A stretch of DNA of 64,000 bases from Drosophila pseudoobscura (GCF_009870125.1 NC_046683.1:53583869-53647868); one strand, 5' to 3'; positions 1 to 11,880 are shown, counted from the first letter of the stretch. The notes: generated from the letters alone by a model not told the origin. Made by a program: numbers and translations.

Positions 1-1948
1 GACGTGGACGTCGGAAGCAGATTTCCTCTGTCGCAGCGGCAGCGGCAGCGGCAGCAGCAGCAGCACCAGTTTGCCCCTTTTCGAGGGCTTTTGTCGTACT
101 TCTCTTTTGGGGTTGCAAAGTTTTGTGGCATTCCGGGAGTTGTCGCCGCATAGAAGTTAAAAATAATTGCAAAATGTGCCCGAAGTGGGTGGATTGTTTC
201 GCTGCTTCTCTGTTTCTCTGTCTGTCTGGAGTTGCAACCCCTCGAGCGTTGAAATGAAAGGAAACTTTGCTAAGAAGTTGGCAAAAAAAAAGGGGGAACG
301 AGACGGAGAAGGAGGAGGAGGAGGAGATGGTTTCATAGACACTCCGCTGGCTTACATTTTGTTTGGTTAGGTCGGGCAGAGATACGAGTACATATTTCCT
401 TTACAATTATTTCTCCGCCTGACTGGGTGGGTGGGGGTGGGGATAGGGGGGGGGGGGTAGACCGACCGACAGACCTTAAGGCCTTAAGCTTCGATTCCTG
501 CCCGTCTGGGGGTTGGAATCAAACGGTGTTTGGCTTCCCTTGGGGTAAGTTTTTAATGGAATGAAGTGCGACGCGTAACCTTGATTTCGCTCGACCGACC
601 TGATCATGGGCAAAACCAATGCCAAATCCAGGGATCCAGGGATCCAGGGTATATGCTCAAGCTTTTAGAACGGTCCTTCCTAACGATCCCAACGATCCCT
701 AGTCCCAGTTCTGGCTTGTCAAGGAAAATGCTAGCCAGGAGTTCCTATCCGAGAGCGAGGGCGAGGGCGAGGCTGTTTCATTGAGTTAATGGCAAATGGC
801 AATGGGGGTACGCGTCTGCGGCACTGCTTTTAGCGGGACTTTGGCCAAATATCATGGTCAATGACAGCGCCATGAAATTTGCAACATGCAGCACGTGGCA
901 GGGGCAGCCAGACATCACCCTCAAACAGCACAGACGGGGGTGACCCCACTCGCAGCCAGTTCTCAGTTTCTGCAGCCACAGCGAGAGAGAGAGAGTGAGA
1001 GAGAGAGCATCGGTGAATGCAAGGCGCATGGTTCGAAGCTGCAACGTTGCACATGCCACGCTATGTGGGCAGAGAGTCCTTCGCTGCAGCTGCAGGCCCT
1101 GCACGAAGGTTAACAGTTTTCAGGGGCACTACGACGATGGGAGGAAGGCCACGCCACGCCATGCCACGCCACGCCAGTCAGGCCCTCCTGCTCAACGCTA
1201 CCAAGGGCAAGGACACGCAGGCATGCGCATTTCCGCATCGCATCGCCTCGCCTCGAACAAGAAGCGTTGCATGCAGCCAGGCGGCTGCTGCTGCAGTCGG
1301 TTCCTGGCTCGGGCTCGGGTCCTTGGCTCGGGTCCTCCCATTGCCAAGGTCCTGCTGGGGCGCTGCCTCAGCCGGCTGCCGGGTTGATTGGATGATGATG
1401 CAGCAGCAGCCCCACCACCACCATCACCAGCATCACCGCCAAACTCCTGCAAATGACATTGAGTGCGTGGCAGGGGGAGGAGGGGATCCATTCCCAGACA
1501 GACAGAGATAGAGACAGAGACAGAGACGGAGGCAGACGGCGATAGATAGAGAGACAGAGGCATTAATTTCAGGGCTGTCGTCGTCAGTCTGGACCTCGAC
1601 CGAACCCTTCTCTGTTCAGTCCCCCAGTGGCCTCTCCTCTTGGTTTTTGTTTTGCATTTCCTTGACAATTGTTTAACCAAATTTTCTCTCTTTCCAGGGC
1701 AAGGATATGTGGCACACACGTGTCACTCATACTACAGCCATTGAAATTCGACATTGCCACTGTGATGATGGTCATTCAAAGGTCAAACGCCAAGACCTTG
1801 CCCAGCCTCAGCCTCAGCCCCAGTCTCAGCACCAGTCCCAGTCGCAGTCCCAGTCTCAGCCCCAGTCGCAGACTCTGATGCAAAAACAGATTGAGGGAAT
1901 CAATTGGATCCTGCCTCAAACGGGAACGTATGTAGAGCTCTAAAATGT
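1..1948. other. Non-coding, simple-repeat-rich DNA
   Basis: I see no gene here. Open frames overlap GA/GC-rich simple sequence such as the GAGAGA tract near 980-1010 and the CAG/CCA runs near 1400, and they lack splice signals or recognisable motifs. A GATAGAGACAGA-rich stretch at 1505-1560 is a low-complexity purine tract. The sequence is most likely intergenic or intronic. Confidence 0.6.
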
Positions 1949-2362
1949 TCATTAGTATTTAGTATTTTTAGTATTTTAAGCATTTTCAGTATATGCAGTA
2001 TGTATTTTCATCACTTTCAGTGTGTGCAGTATTTTTAGTATTTTCAGTATATTCAGTATGTGCAGTATTTTAAGTATATACTGTATTTTCAGTATAGTCA
2101 TATTCATATATATTTTTTATGTTCAGTATTTTCCGTATCTTTGGCATATACTGTATTTTTAGTATATTCTGTATTTTTTTCTGTGCAGTATTTTCATCAT
2201 ATTCAGTATGTGCTGTATTTTTAGTCCCTACTGTATTTTCAGTATATTCATATTTTTTTGTATGTGCAGTATTTTTAGTTTTTTTAGTATGTTCTGCATT
2301 TTAAGTATGCTGAACATACTGAGTAGTTTTAGTATTTTCAGTATTTTTTTTAGTATTTTCAT
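1949..2362. repeat. Degenerate AGTATTTT / CAGTAT repeat field
   Basis: About 410 bases are built almost entirely from variants of a 9-11 base word, TTTTCAGTAT or TTTTTAGTAT, alternating with GTGCAGTAT and ATTCAGTAT. Spacing is irregular, so this is an old, diverged minisatellite-like array rather than a clean tandem repeat. It is strongly T-rich on the plus strand. The hydrophobic frame at 2119-2304 is only a translation of this repeat. Confidence 0.75.
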
Positions 2363-3590
2363 CAATTAGTTGTCCCAAAATAAACGCTGTCTGCGTTCAA
2401 AAGTCATAAATAGATTGGCAAATGTCCCTGCCAATTAGCAGGGATCCAGCAGGACTAGACTAATGTGCAATAAAATTCCCGTAAACAGAGAAGACATTTA
2501 CATACCCGCCTCCCACCTCCCACCTCCCCCCACAAACCGCGAAACCACAAAGTGGGTGCGACATCGCGCTCCCATGTTTAATGGCGTTTCGATTTCGGGG
2601 CAATTGGGGCTGGCCCCGTTCCCTGGCTTGCCAAGCGGTGCTAAGGCATCCCGCGGTGCTCTATCCAGACCAGGCCAAAGGCAGAGAAAGAGAGCCAGAG
2701 CCCCCAAAGCCAATTATTGGGTCAATGTGCGTGCAGTGAACTGATTCGGGCCGGGCCGGGCCGGGCCCAAAAGTAGCCAAAAGTATGCTATAAGTCAGTC
2801 GCCTCCCGTCTCGAGAGTTCATTGACAACTAATTTCCATCGGTAGGGGATCGGTCGGGTTCGAAGATAGAGGTAGGGATGGGATAGGGATAAAGACGAGC
2901 ACTTTGTTTTATTTACGGCTGAGGAGCCGCCCACGGTCGATGACTCACTCGCCCGCACTGGATTCGGGAGGCAGAAAGTTCATCCACTTGTCCCCGCCCG
3001 AACCTGCACAATATTTGGAATGAATCCTCCTCGCTGCTGCTACTGCTGCTGCTGCTTATCCTGCTTTATTATTCCGTCCTGCAGCCGTTGAAGGTGAATC
3101 ATCTCTCCCCCCGACTCCCACTGCCACGATGAGTAAGCCAGGGCAGGAATTTTGGTGGCGCCGCCGTGTGTCCATTGCACCTGTCCTCGTGGGATGTGGG
3201 CTGGTTCGGAGGGACTATAGGTTCAACCGCAAGTTCAAAGTTCGTGTGGGATTTGGGTTCTGTGCAAAGCATTAGTCATATTTTTGGGGGGAGGAGGAGG
3301 AGGGTCGATGGCGTCGCTGGCTAAATTGTCACCTTTGCTGCTGTGACTCCTGGGGGGACTTGTTGAAATATTTCCCCCGTCTAGGGTCAGACAGAATCGG
3401 TAGCCAGACATGGGGATTAGAGCGGAGACCAGTCGAAGCACACGTGCCTCGAAAATAAAATGCCCATTGCATTGGTCTGGCCAGGTGTTTCAAGAGCCAA
3501 ACGATAGGGGCTTTTGTTCATTCCGGCTATAATAGTTGTCGGATTGCAATCGAAGGGGAAATACATACAAATCTGCACAGGATTTTCAGA
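2363..3590. other. Non-coding spacer
   Basis: No gene is supported. Frames in this stretch are short and carry no recognisable motif. There is a GGCCGGGCC-type GC run near 2750-2768 and a homopolymer-like GGAGGAGG tract near 3290. Confidence 0.5.
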
Positions 3591-4058
3591 GGTCACCCAG
3601 CACTCGCTTAACACGGGGGCTACCTTCCTGGAAAACCTCTTCTTAAGCGAGACATGGCCAAGGCCTGGTTAGCATATGCGAATCCTTCTTGAAGTTTTTC
3701 TATCGTTCAACCATTTATTCACTGAAATCTCAAGCAATAATTCAACAGACCCTCGATCTTCAAGCAACTCCCGGACCCTATCATAGCTATATCACGGAAT
3801 CTACATTGTGGCACTTTTGTTCAAACTGTACCACAGCATCTTTAGATCTGTTCACCTACTGGAACACTTTTGGTTCTTGCATCTGACAGCTCAAATGTGC
3901 GATTCCCCGGCATCTAGACGCCACCGTGCGTACTGGTGCATACAAGAAAGCTCTCAGGCATCAATCGACAAGGCTTTCAGTGTGTTAAAAGGCGGAAAAG
4001 CAAGCAAATTTGTTACTCGTTTAAGACCGAGCTCGTGTTAAGCGAGGGCTAGTTGTAT
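3591..4058. mobile_element. Probable pogo/Tigger-like MITE
   Basis: Two inverted terminal repeats bound about 460 bases. The left copy at 3599-3615 reads AGCACTCGCTTAACACG. The reverse complement of the right copy at 4034-4050 reads AGCCCTCGCTTAACACG, so 16 of 17 bases match. Outside the right repeat lies a TA, the usual target of the Tc1/mariner-pogo group. A subterminal CTTAAGCGAG at 3642-3651 repeats the same motif in inverted orientation, and this arrangement resembles Tigger/pogo ends as I remember them. No transposase is present, so it would be non-autonomous. The left target duplication is not clear. Confidence 0.5.
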
Positions 4059-4216
4059 GTGTAATCGGAGTGTGTTTTGGGCATCATTTTCAGAAGAAAA
4101 AAAAAAAAAAGATAACTTTGTCAAATGAAACGTTTATTCGCATTATTCCAATTCAACAAGATGGATGTCAATTATTCCAGGACTCGAACTCTGGCCGACC
4201 TGAAAAGTAAGCATTT

Positions 4217-5314
4217 CTATGGATCATATGACGGCCATAAGTGGTTTTGCCTCACCAATCGCTTGATCCACCTCATCTGTGGACGGTCGAACAGCCACAA
4301 TTTGAACGGTTTCTCCGGTGTGAAGCCATTTTCGCGCAGAATGTCTACCATCGCAAACACGTACGCCCTGTAGATGGTCACGTCTCCCAGTGGATCACGA
4401 AACTTTCGGAGTTTTTTACAGGCACGCAAAACCGCGAAAAAACCATCCCCATCGAAGGCCGACAGACGGCAGTATACGTCCAGATATTCCAAGCTATTGG
4501 ATTGCTTCAAAATAGTTTGGCAAACCAAGTTCTTGATGTGGCATTCACATGACGTGAGTGTGAAAGATTTGAGCTTAGGGCAGACTGGAATTTCGGTTGA
4601 GAGATGGCTCCAGTTCATGCAGGCCATGGCATTAAAGAGGCTTCAGCTACGGCTTCGGCCTCCATATAAGTATATGACGCGCAACGTCAAGTACCGAAGT
4701 TTCTTCAGGTTATATATTGATAGGAAAACCGCTCGAATGGGACCTTAATGTCAAGTCTTCCAAGTGAACCAACCTCCGTATCTCATAGACTGAAAAGGTG
4801 GATCATTGAAGAGATTGCAAAAGGGATCCTCACCTGCATCCCCTATATAATGAACGAAAACCAGTTTTCTTAACTGTGGAAACTCTGTCAGGCCGTGCAG
4901 GATGGTAAAGGGGATATTTTTGTCATCCACGTCTATAACCGTCGATCTTATCGTATTGTTACCTTTGAGTAGCAGAATCAAGGACTTTACGTGTTGCCAA
5001 TATCTTGAATCGACACAGAAATCAATGGATTCCAAGTGAGGACAGTGTTTTGCCAACTCATCGCTACCCTTGTGATAGTCCAATTCCCGTACACTCGATC
5101 CGCAGGTCTTCCAAATAAGCGCATAGGTGTCGGGTGTCCACCAGTAATCAAGGGAAAGTTTTCTGCAATCATCGCGACTTTCGTAGGCGAATTCTTCGGC
5201 CAGTATCTCATGGGCGTGCACCAATTGCCATTCCTGCCTCGGATAATCGAGTTGTTTGAATATCAGGTCAAGAACCTCGAACGGCAGGTCCGTGATAGTC
5301 CGCTGTGTTTCCAT
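4217..5314 (-). pseudogene. F-box/LRR-like gene A, frameshifted
   Basis: Minus-strand member of an F-box family; F-box proteins recruit substrates to SCF ubiquitin ligases. Exon 1 (5314-4834) starts with an F-box core, DLPFEVLDLIFKQL, at about residues 9-22 and continues with leucine-rich-repeat-like text. A GT donor after residue 160 (phase 1) and a TTTTCAG acceptor give exon 2 from 4789. Exon 2 reads for about 24 codons and then meets a TAA. Compared with the intact neighbour, about 14 bases are missing there, which shifts the frame; a further in-frame TGA lies at 4642-4640. The original frame resumes downstream, and the rest of the LRR region, with CPKLKSFTLTSC and LEYLDVYC, is still readable to 4217. 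A truncated protein of about 185 aa could still be made. I call it a young pseudogene unless the breaks are assembly errors. Confidence 0.65.
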
Positions 5315-5757
5315 AGTTCCCCTTACCGAGCGACGCGACGCGACGCCACGACTCTCAAAACGTTATTCAGTCCGTTCCAAAGCTCTCATTGTTGCTCTCT
5401 CTCTCTCTGTCTCTCTTTCAGTGCCTATCTTTTTCTTTGGGGCAAAGCTTTTCCGGTTTATTGCATCAGTTTTTCAGCTGAGAAGATCTTTATGTTGCAA
5501 GGAAAAATAAAGATGGTGAAATGATTTTGCAAGCAGGGTATTTTATTTGGAATAAACAGAAGACATGTGCATGTGCATGTGCTTGGGTGTTTCGGCAGCA
5601 GGTCTGTAATGCTTCGTTCTTTTCCCATGCGTTCCTCTGAGCGGCGAGCCTACTCTCTCTGACGAGAAGCAACTGCATGTACGAGTATGGGCATGGGCTG
5701 TAACACAAGAACGTATTTTGGTTTGGGAAAGAACAAAAAACACATTTATTTTGTTGT

Positions 5758-5763
5758 TTTATT
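5758..5763 (-). other. Poly(A) signal for F-box gene B
   Basis: AATAAA on the minus strand, about 85 bases past the stop of the 399-residue F-box gene. A second AATAAA follows about 12 bases later. Confidence 0.5.
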
Positions 5764-5845
5764 TATACAAAATACAAAATTACTTGCCATATTTAATTCT
5801 GATAATTATTGTCACCACTCCTGAACAGAGATTAAATTCCGATTG

Positions 5846-7116
5846 CTATTTGACCGAAGCTACACAAAACGAGAGAAAGAGAGTGTGAGAGAGAGAGAGG
5901 CAGAGAGTGAAATTTGTGGCATTTTGCTTCAAAAAATAACTCACCCATTGAGCGATCCAAAAAACCTTCGCATTGCAGTAGAGTATTAATCGTAGCGGCC
6001 TATCCGGTGTGACGCCATTGTCCTTCAGAATGTCCATCATGGTGGCCACCACTTCCCTGGTGAACTTGACCTTTTGTGCCTGAATGCGAATCAAACGGAG
6101 TCTCTTGCAGCTGCGGAGAATTTCGAGAAAACCGCCGCTATCGCATAGCGAGGGACGACAGTTAATCTCGATATCCTCCAAGGTGCCTCCCTGCTTCACG
6201 ATGAACCTCCAGAGCACGTCCTCGATACTCGATATACAGTACGAAATTTTCAGCGATTTGATCTTCGGGCAAAGCGGCAACTCCATTGAAATCTGACAAT
6301 AATCCATTTGGAGGTATTCCACGTTGGGACATGGGATTGGCATCCCCAGTAGAGCATCCCCATCGCCACCCCCGTCCCCGTCCCCATCCCCAGACTCTAC
6401 TAAATTATAATGAAACACCTTCAAGAAACGCAGTTTCTTTAGATTAGCAGTAATTTCGAATAGTTTGATAGGTATATCGTGGCCAAGACTTCCAGACTGC
6501 AGTGCCAAATCCTCCACTGTGTTGTATTTCTGTATAGAGTGGACTGAAAGACGGAGAAATGGAAGGACTCAAGGCAAAGGCCATGTTTATTATAGCGGAC
6601 TGGAGGACACTCACCATCCACATACGACAACTTGCAGAATCTAGCCTTTCGGAGCTGTGGAAAATCGGGATACTCATGAAGTATCTCTGAGATACGACTG
6701 TCATTCACATACAAATCGATTTCTTTTATTGTTGCACTGGCGTTTGTAACCAACGACCTGATGCCCTTGCAGCTGATATTATTCACACACAAAGTCACTT
6801 TCTCCAGGTGGGGGCAGTGGCGCTCCACCAACTTGACCAGGCGTTCACTCCAATTGTGACCGGTGGAAAAACGGAACTCGCGCACATGCGTGCCGCACAG
6901 GGACAGCAGAAAGGGCCACCAATCCCCCTGAAAATATGTATAGGTGTTCACCTGCCGGAAATGGTCGCGACTGTGGAAGGCGAAGGCCTCGCCCAGATAC
7001 TCATCCGCCTTGGCCAGACTGATTCTATCGCTCAGGCTGTTGAGTTTTTTGTAAATCAGATCAAGAACCTCGTACGGAAGGTCCAAAATGTTCCGTTGGG
7101 CCACTGTGGCCGCCAT
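5846..7116 (-). CDS. F-box/LRR-like protein B (intact copy)
   Basis: Two exons, 7116-6615 and 6543-5846, join in frame across a 71-base GT-AG intron (phase 1, after residue 167) to give 399 aa. The N-terminus carries an F-box core, DLPYEVLDLIYKKLN, at about residues 12-26. The rest is leucine-rich-repeat-like text, for example HCPHLEKVTLCVNN, CPNVEYLQMDYC and CPKIKSLKISYC, the layout of substrate-recognition F-box proteins of SCF ligases. This is the only undamaged member of the minus-strand cluster. An acidic Gly-Asp run at about residues 217-232 comes from a GGGGAC-type microsatellite and is absent from the sister copies. The last 20 or so residues are Leu/Ser-rich and encoded by a GA repeat, so the 3' end may have been extended by repeat growth. 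The substrate is unknown. Confidence 0.8.
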
Positions 7117-7736
7117 CGAAATGTTTCGCCCAGACCCAGACCCAGACGCAGGCCAAAGCCAACGCCGCGCCGCCGAGAGAGCGAAAATGGAACTGAAACA
7201 CAGATAAACGCAAGCCTCGTAAGTGCAGTGCAGAGAGAAACAGTGAGAAGCCGCGTGGAGAGGTCTCTCTCTCCCTCTCTCTCTCTCTCTCTCGCCGTTT
7301 CTTTCTCTCTGAGCGGCTCACTGACGCTGGCACTGGAACTGGAACAGCGGGTGTGCGGGTGCGGGTGCGGGTGCCAGCACGCACTGCATGTATTTTTGCA
7401 GATAAGTTTCTGTGAAAAACAATTGTATTTGTATTTGTATATTTGACTAGTCGAATAACTGGATCACTGGATCGAAAATAACTGTGTGCGTAAGAAGAAT
7501 TACTGTATTTCCGTGAAAGCACTGCGATGGCTCTCGGGCACCGGCCTATGCGCAACAGATTGCTTTTGCGCGGTCGCCTCGCTCATAAATTGTAAATACC
7601 AATGATGGAACGCTGAAGTGTGGAACACCTAGAGCTCGGCGTATCTGTAATCGAGATCTATTAATTATGGATTCAACGTCCTGGGAATCTGTAAATTACA
7701 AAAGTGTAGATTACCACCCGCTTCGATGCCGGTTTC

Positions 7737-8259
7737 CTACTGCGCATCCTTTCTTCCAGCCTGTACTTTGCCAGCCCTAGAAGCCCCAAGATCAAAATAG
7801 TTCTTAAAATTACGCATTGCCGATCGTCGGACTTCGAGGAAGCCATCGCCATCGAACGGATTGGGATCCAAGGATTTGAGGATTCTAGGGCAGGGAGGCA
7901 GGCATCTTTTCCATCCGAGCGCCTCCGAGGAGGGCCATGACAGCGAAGGAGCTTCCCCGTTTAGCATTATGCGCATTTCGCGCACTGTCCGATAGCGAAG
8001 TTTCTTCAGAAGATCCAATTTGCATGGCTTGTAGACTGAGGCCTCGAACTCGATCAGTTTCTGTATATGAGGCACTGAAAAAGGGAAGGAACGCTATCTA
8101 TTAGTTATAACTACATATCGGAGAGAGCCCACCGAGGACTTAACGTTCTCTGCTTTGTGCTTGCCCCCAGTTCTATTGATCCTTCTCTCTACCAAGTGCT
8201 TTGAATATCAGGTCAAGAACCTCGAACGGTAAGTCCGTAATATTCCGTTGCGTTTCCAT
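7737..8259 (-). pseudogene. F-box/LRR-like gene C, deletion remnant
   Basis: The start at 8259 encodes METQRNITDLPFEVLDLIFK, almost identical to gene A, but after about 20 codons the reading frame runs into unrelated sequence and a TAG. Most of exon 1, including the LRR region, has been deleted. The intron acceptor (CCTTTTTCAG) and the start of exon 2 at 8074 remain, in the same phase as in genes A and B. Exon 2 is open to 7737 and keeps family text such as LLKKLRYRTVREMRI and FDGDGFLEV. A is its closest relative by the first 20 residues, so A and C are the more recent duplicate pair. I do not expect a functional product. Confidence 0.75.
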
Positions 8260-8261
8260 TA

Positions 8262-11200
8262 TTCCCTGCGCTATAGCGCCCGAGAGCACGAGCCGCGCCG
8301 AACCGATGGAGAGACCAGAGTCGGCCCGAACCTGCAGCCGAGGCCTCATCCAGAGAGTAAGCTATGGAGAGAGATAGCAGTGGGGTGAGAGCAGGGTTCG
8401 ATGGCTCGTCTTTCCATGGATCGTGGAATAATTCCAGTGGAGTATTCCCATGATCGTAATGGAAAGAAATCTAGTGGCATTGGGATGACATTGGGAGTGT
8501 ATGGCGCTCCAAGCTGTTTCCAGTAACCCTTTGAGTTGTTTCCACCCTAGTGCCCGAATCGCCCTGCCTTGCCCCATCTGCGGCTTGGCATCGTCTATGG
8601 CTGCGTTTTATGGCCACTTATTTGGCCAAAACATCAAGCACTGGCGACGACGCCAGCAAACTGTGCAAAATGATATAGATTACAGCTATTATGCCGCCAC
8701 GCAACGAGTGTGTGTGTTGCAACCCCCCTGTGGCCAACAGCACACCCATTGGCCATTCCACATTCCCGGGTTTCTCCCATTCCCACAAATAACAAACAAA
8801 CAAACACACAAGCAAGCGGCGATGTCAGGTCCCAGACAGTTGTCCTCCCTCTCCAGCCCAAAACTTTCGCTAATTTGTAATCGTTGCTGCTGCAGCAATT
8901 GCACTTGGCTGGGAGGGAGAGAGAGGGAGGGAGAGAGAGAGAGGGGAGATGGGAGATGGGAGGAGACACAGACTATTGGGCTGACACTTTTGATGCCTGT
9001 TGCGTGATAAGAGCGGAACGTGCCCCGGGGACAGATGAGCCCAGCCGATGACGCAATGCAGTGCAACATGGAGGTCAATAAACCAAGGAGAATGTTGCGC
9101 GAATGCCTCGGACTCGTCTCGACTCGACTCGAAAAAAGGGTTGAGCTTTGACAGGGACAGGGGACAACACTGGCACTGGCACTGGCACTGGCACTCGCCC
9201 TTGGATACGGGTCCTTTGTTGAGGGAGTGCACACTGCAGACACATAAAGGACACCAGCTTAGGGGATACAACAGCATTCGAAATGTACGTGTACATACTC
9301 GTCATACGGCAAGGGCATTACCCCGAACGACAAAGGTTAATAGAGGTTTAGCCAATAATTGGATGGCTAATACGATAATGTTTTCGATCTGGACGGTGGG
9401 GCTTAGTAGTTCTTGCTGTTAAGACTTGAAATCAGTTGAAAGACCCATCGCAGGCCAGGGGGTAGCGTGGACAGACACAGCACCTGTTCCGAGGTGCCAG
9501 TTGTCCTGAGGCCGTTCCCCCCTTTGATTACAGAAGGGAGTCTCTGGTGCTGTCCCTGTCCCCGACATGTCTGTGTCGTGGCCAGCAGGTTGTGCAGGAT
9601 AATTTGTCATTTCGTGGAGAGTGCAACCCCACCTCGCCCCAGGAAGGGTTGCAACTGTGACTCACCTCACCTAGTTCCCACCTGAAGCGGCAGCAGGGGA
9701 GATGGTTGCACAATGGCCTGGCGGGCTGGGCACAAGTGTCTCTTTTGCCAATTGCAACTTTCTCCATTTCTCTAGCACTATTACACTCGCTCTCTCTCTC
9801 TGGCACCTAGAACTTTCCCTGGAACGAAACCCGTTCAGCCAGTCTCAGTTCTTCGGTAATCCATCTAAGCAAACATTGCACATTGCTCGGTTGGAGTTGG
9901 AGCTGGGAAGGGGCAGGGTGAGGGCGAGTGGGGAGTGGAGAGTGGGGCCTGGGTATTGCAACTAGTTTTTCCACGGGGGAAAATGCCTGGGCAATGGCAA
10001 TGACCTAACCAGGCTTAGCCTTGAATCTTCTGGAGTCTCTCAGCCGTGGGGAAAACTGCAAGTGGAAAACCAGTTGGTGGCAGAAGCAGTCAAATAAGTG
10101 GTTTTTCCCATTTGCTCCCTTCTGGCCATGCCCTTGGTCAAGTCTTGGGCGATTGATGGAAGACAATCGTTTCGGGGAATTTACTTACTTACAATTTGCT
10201 GGAAATGCATGCAGCTCTATGCTGGAGCTTATTGTCTAGTCCTGTTGACGCCAAAGGAGTCCTGCGGCCACCCACACCCACACCCACACTCACACTCCAG
10301 TGGGGTGCCTGATAAGACACTTTTACTTTAGTGAGAAGTGGAATTTTCTAGTTTTCACTTGTCACACAGAGAGACGATGGTGGCGGGTCTCTGGGCGGGG
10401 CACTTTCTAATACCCCAAGCAGTTGTGGCAGCGGCAGGAGGAGTCTCTGCAAATAAGCAAAGTGGAGTCCTGGCTTCCCCGCCCCTCCCCCTCCCTACGT
10501 TGCTTTGGCGAAAAGCGCTTGGAGTGGAGTGTGGGTAGGTCAACCACCAGACATTGAACCCAGCACACACAACAGAACACACACACACACACGCAGCCAG
10601 GGCACAAGCACACACACACACACACACACAGAACTTCCGCTGAGAGCTGGCTGCCTAGCCAGAAGGGTAGAGGAGGAGGAGGAGGAGGAGGAGCAACGTC
10701 GTGCGGAAAATGTTGCATGCAGCAGACGAAACGAACGAGCGAAACGACAGCACACGAAAAGCGTGCGACGGCGACAAGCAGCACGTGAATCGAGGCAGCA
10801 AACAGCAAAAGAGAGACGAAAACAGATGCTGGGCAAGGGGAGGGGGGGAGGGGAGCAGAAGAGGAACGAGAAGGAGCAGAAGCAGCAGCATAAGCAGGGA
10901 AAGGAGTAAGCAGTGGTAGTGCAATGTCTGCTCTGTCGAGTGATGGGTGGGGGAGGGGTGAATGGAAGAATGTGAAGAGCGAAGAGCGAAGACCGTAGAG
11001 AGAGCAGTAGAGAAGTAGAGAAACGAGTGTGAGCCGTTGCCCAGCGTCGAAACGTCGTCGTCGTCGTTGCCGTCGTCATCGCATTTCCCATTGTGCGCTA
11101 GTTTAGTGGGTTGAGTGACACAGACACAGTTTGTGGCCTGGCCAGAGGGGCTGGGGTGTGCGGGGTGCAGGGTGCGGGGAGTGCGGGGTGCAGCAAAGCG

Positions 11201-11430
11201 AACGAACAAGTTTGCAAATTCTCTGTTTAGAGAGCGCGTCCGGAGTGGAGGGCGGAGGTGTGAAGGACAGAAGGGGAGAGAGATGTTTGCAAATGTGGAG
11301 TTGCTTGGGGAGCCCTTTGGGCGGAGGGGGGGAGTGGGGTGGTCTGATGGCGACGTAGCGATTTTGTAATCGCCGTTCAAGTGACGCAGAGCGTTGCCAG
11401 ATGGCTGGAATGCAAGGGATCTGCAAAAAA
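8262..11430. other. Non-coding, microsatellite-rich DNA
   Basis: No gene is supported. It holds a TGGCAC tandem run (9171-9194), CA tracts (10570-10630), a GAGGAG run near 10670-10692 and long purine-rich stretches. The many overlapping frames on both strands here are artefacts of these low-complexity tracts. Confidence 0.6.
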
Positions 11431-11432
11431 CA

Positions 11433-11880
11433 CTAGAAGGTCAAGGCCCAGAGTCGCTTAGAAGGTGAGATATAGCTATAAAGATAAAGGAACAATAATC
11501 ATCGTCACTCGTACTCGTTCCATACGTATTCGTTACTCTTTAATCTTTCATCTCTCGCTATTACCTAAAAACTCTAGAAGGTCAAGGCACAGAGTCGCTT
11601 AAAAGGTGAGATATAGCTATAAAGATAAAGGAACAGCAATCATCGTCACTCGTTCTCCTTCCATACGTATTCGTTACTCGTTACTCGTTCATCTCTCGCT
11701 ATTATAGAAGATCAAGGTACAGAGTCGCTGAGAAGGTAAGATATACGAGTATAGGATATACTTTGGGAGATGTTCGTTCTATTGACATAGATTGAGCTAT
11801 AGATATATCGTCACTCGTTCTCGTATCATAAGAATTCTTTACTCGTTGCTCGTTACTCGTTTATCTATTACCTAATAACT
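11433..11880. repeat. Three-copy tandem repeat, unit about 140 bp
   Basis: Successive units begin at about 11434, 11575 and 11705, each with TAGAAGGTCAAGG followed by CAGAGTCGCTT and then GGTGAGATATAGCTATAAAG. Each unit ends in ATCGTCACTCGT, a run of TTACTCGTT words and CTCTCGCTATTA. Units 1 and 2 are closely similar. Unit 3 is more diverged and contains an insertion of about 45 bases. Within each unit a TACTCGT/TTACTCG word is itself repeated. No coding potential is seen. Confidence 0.8.

Noticed and set aside
2119-2304. A Phe/Ile/Val-rich plus-strand frame that looks like a membrane peptide
   Set aside because: It is the AGTATTTT repeat field read as codons, with no splice or start context.
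10407-11380. Several long minus-strand frames (up to 241 codons) rich in Cys, Val, Leu, Ser and Pro
   Set aside because: They are translations of CA, GAG and GA-rich low-complexity tracts, overlap one another in different frames, and have no domain or splice structure.
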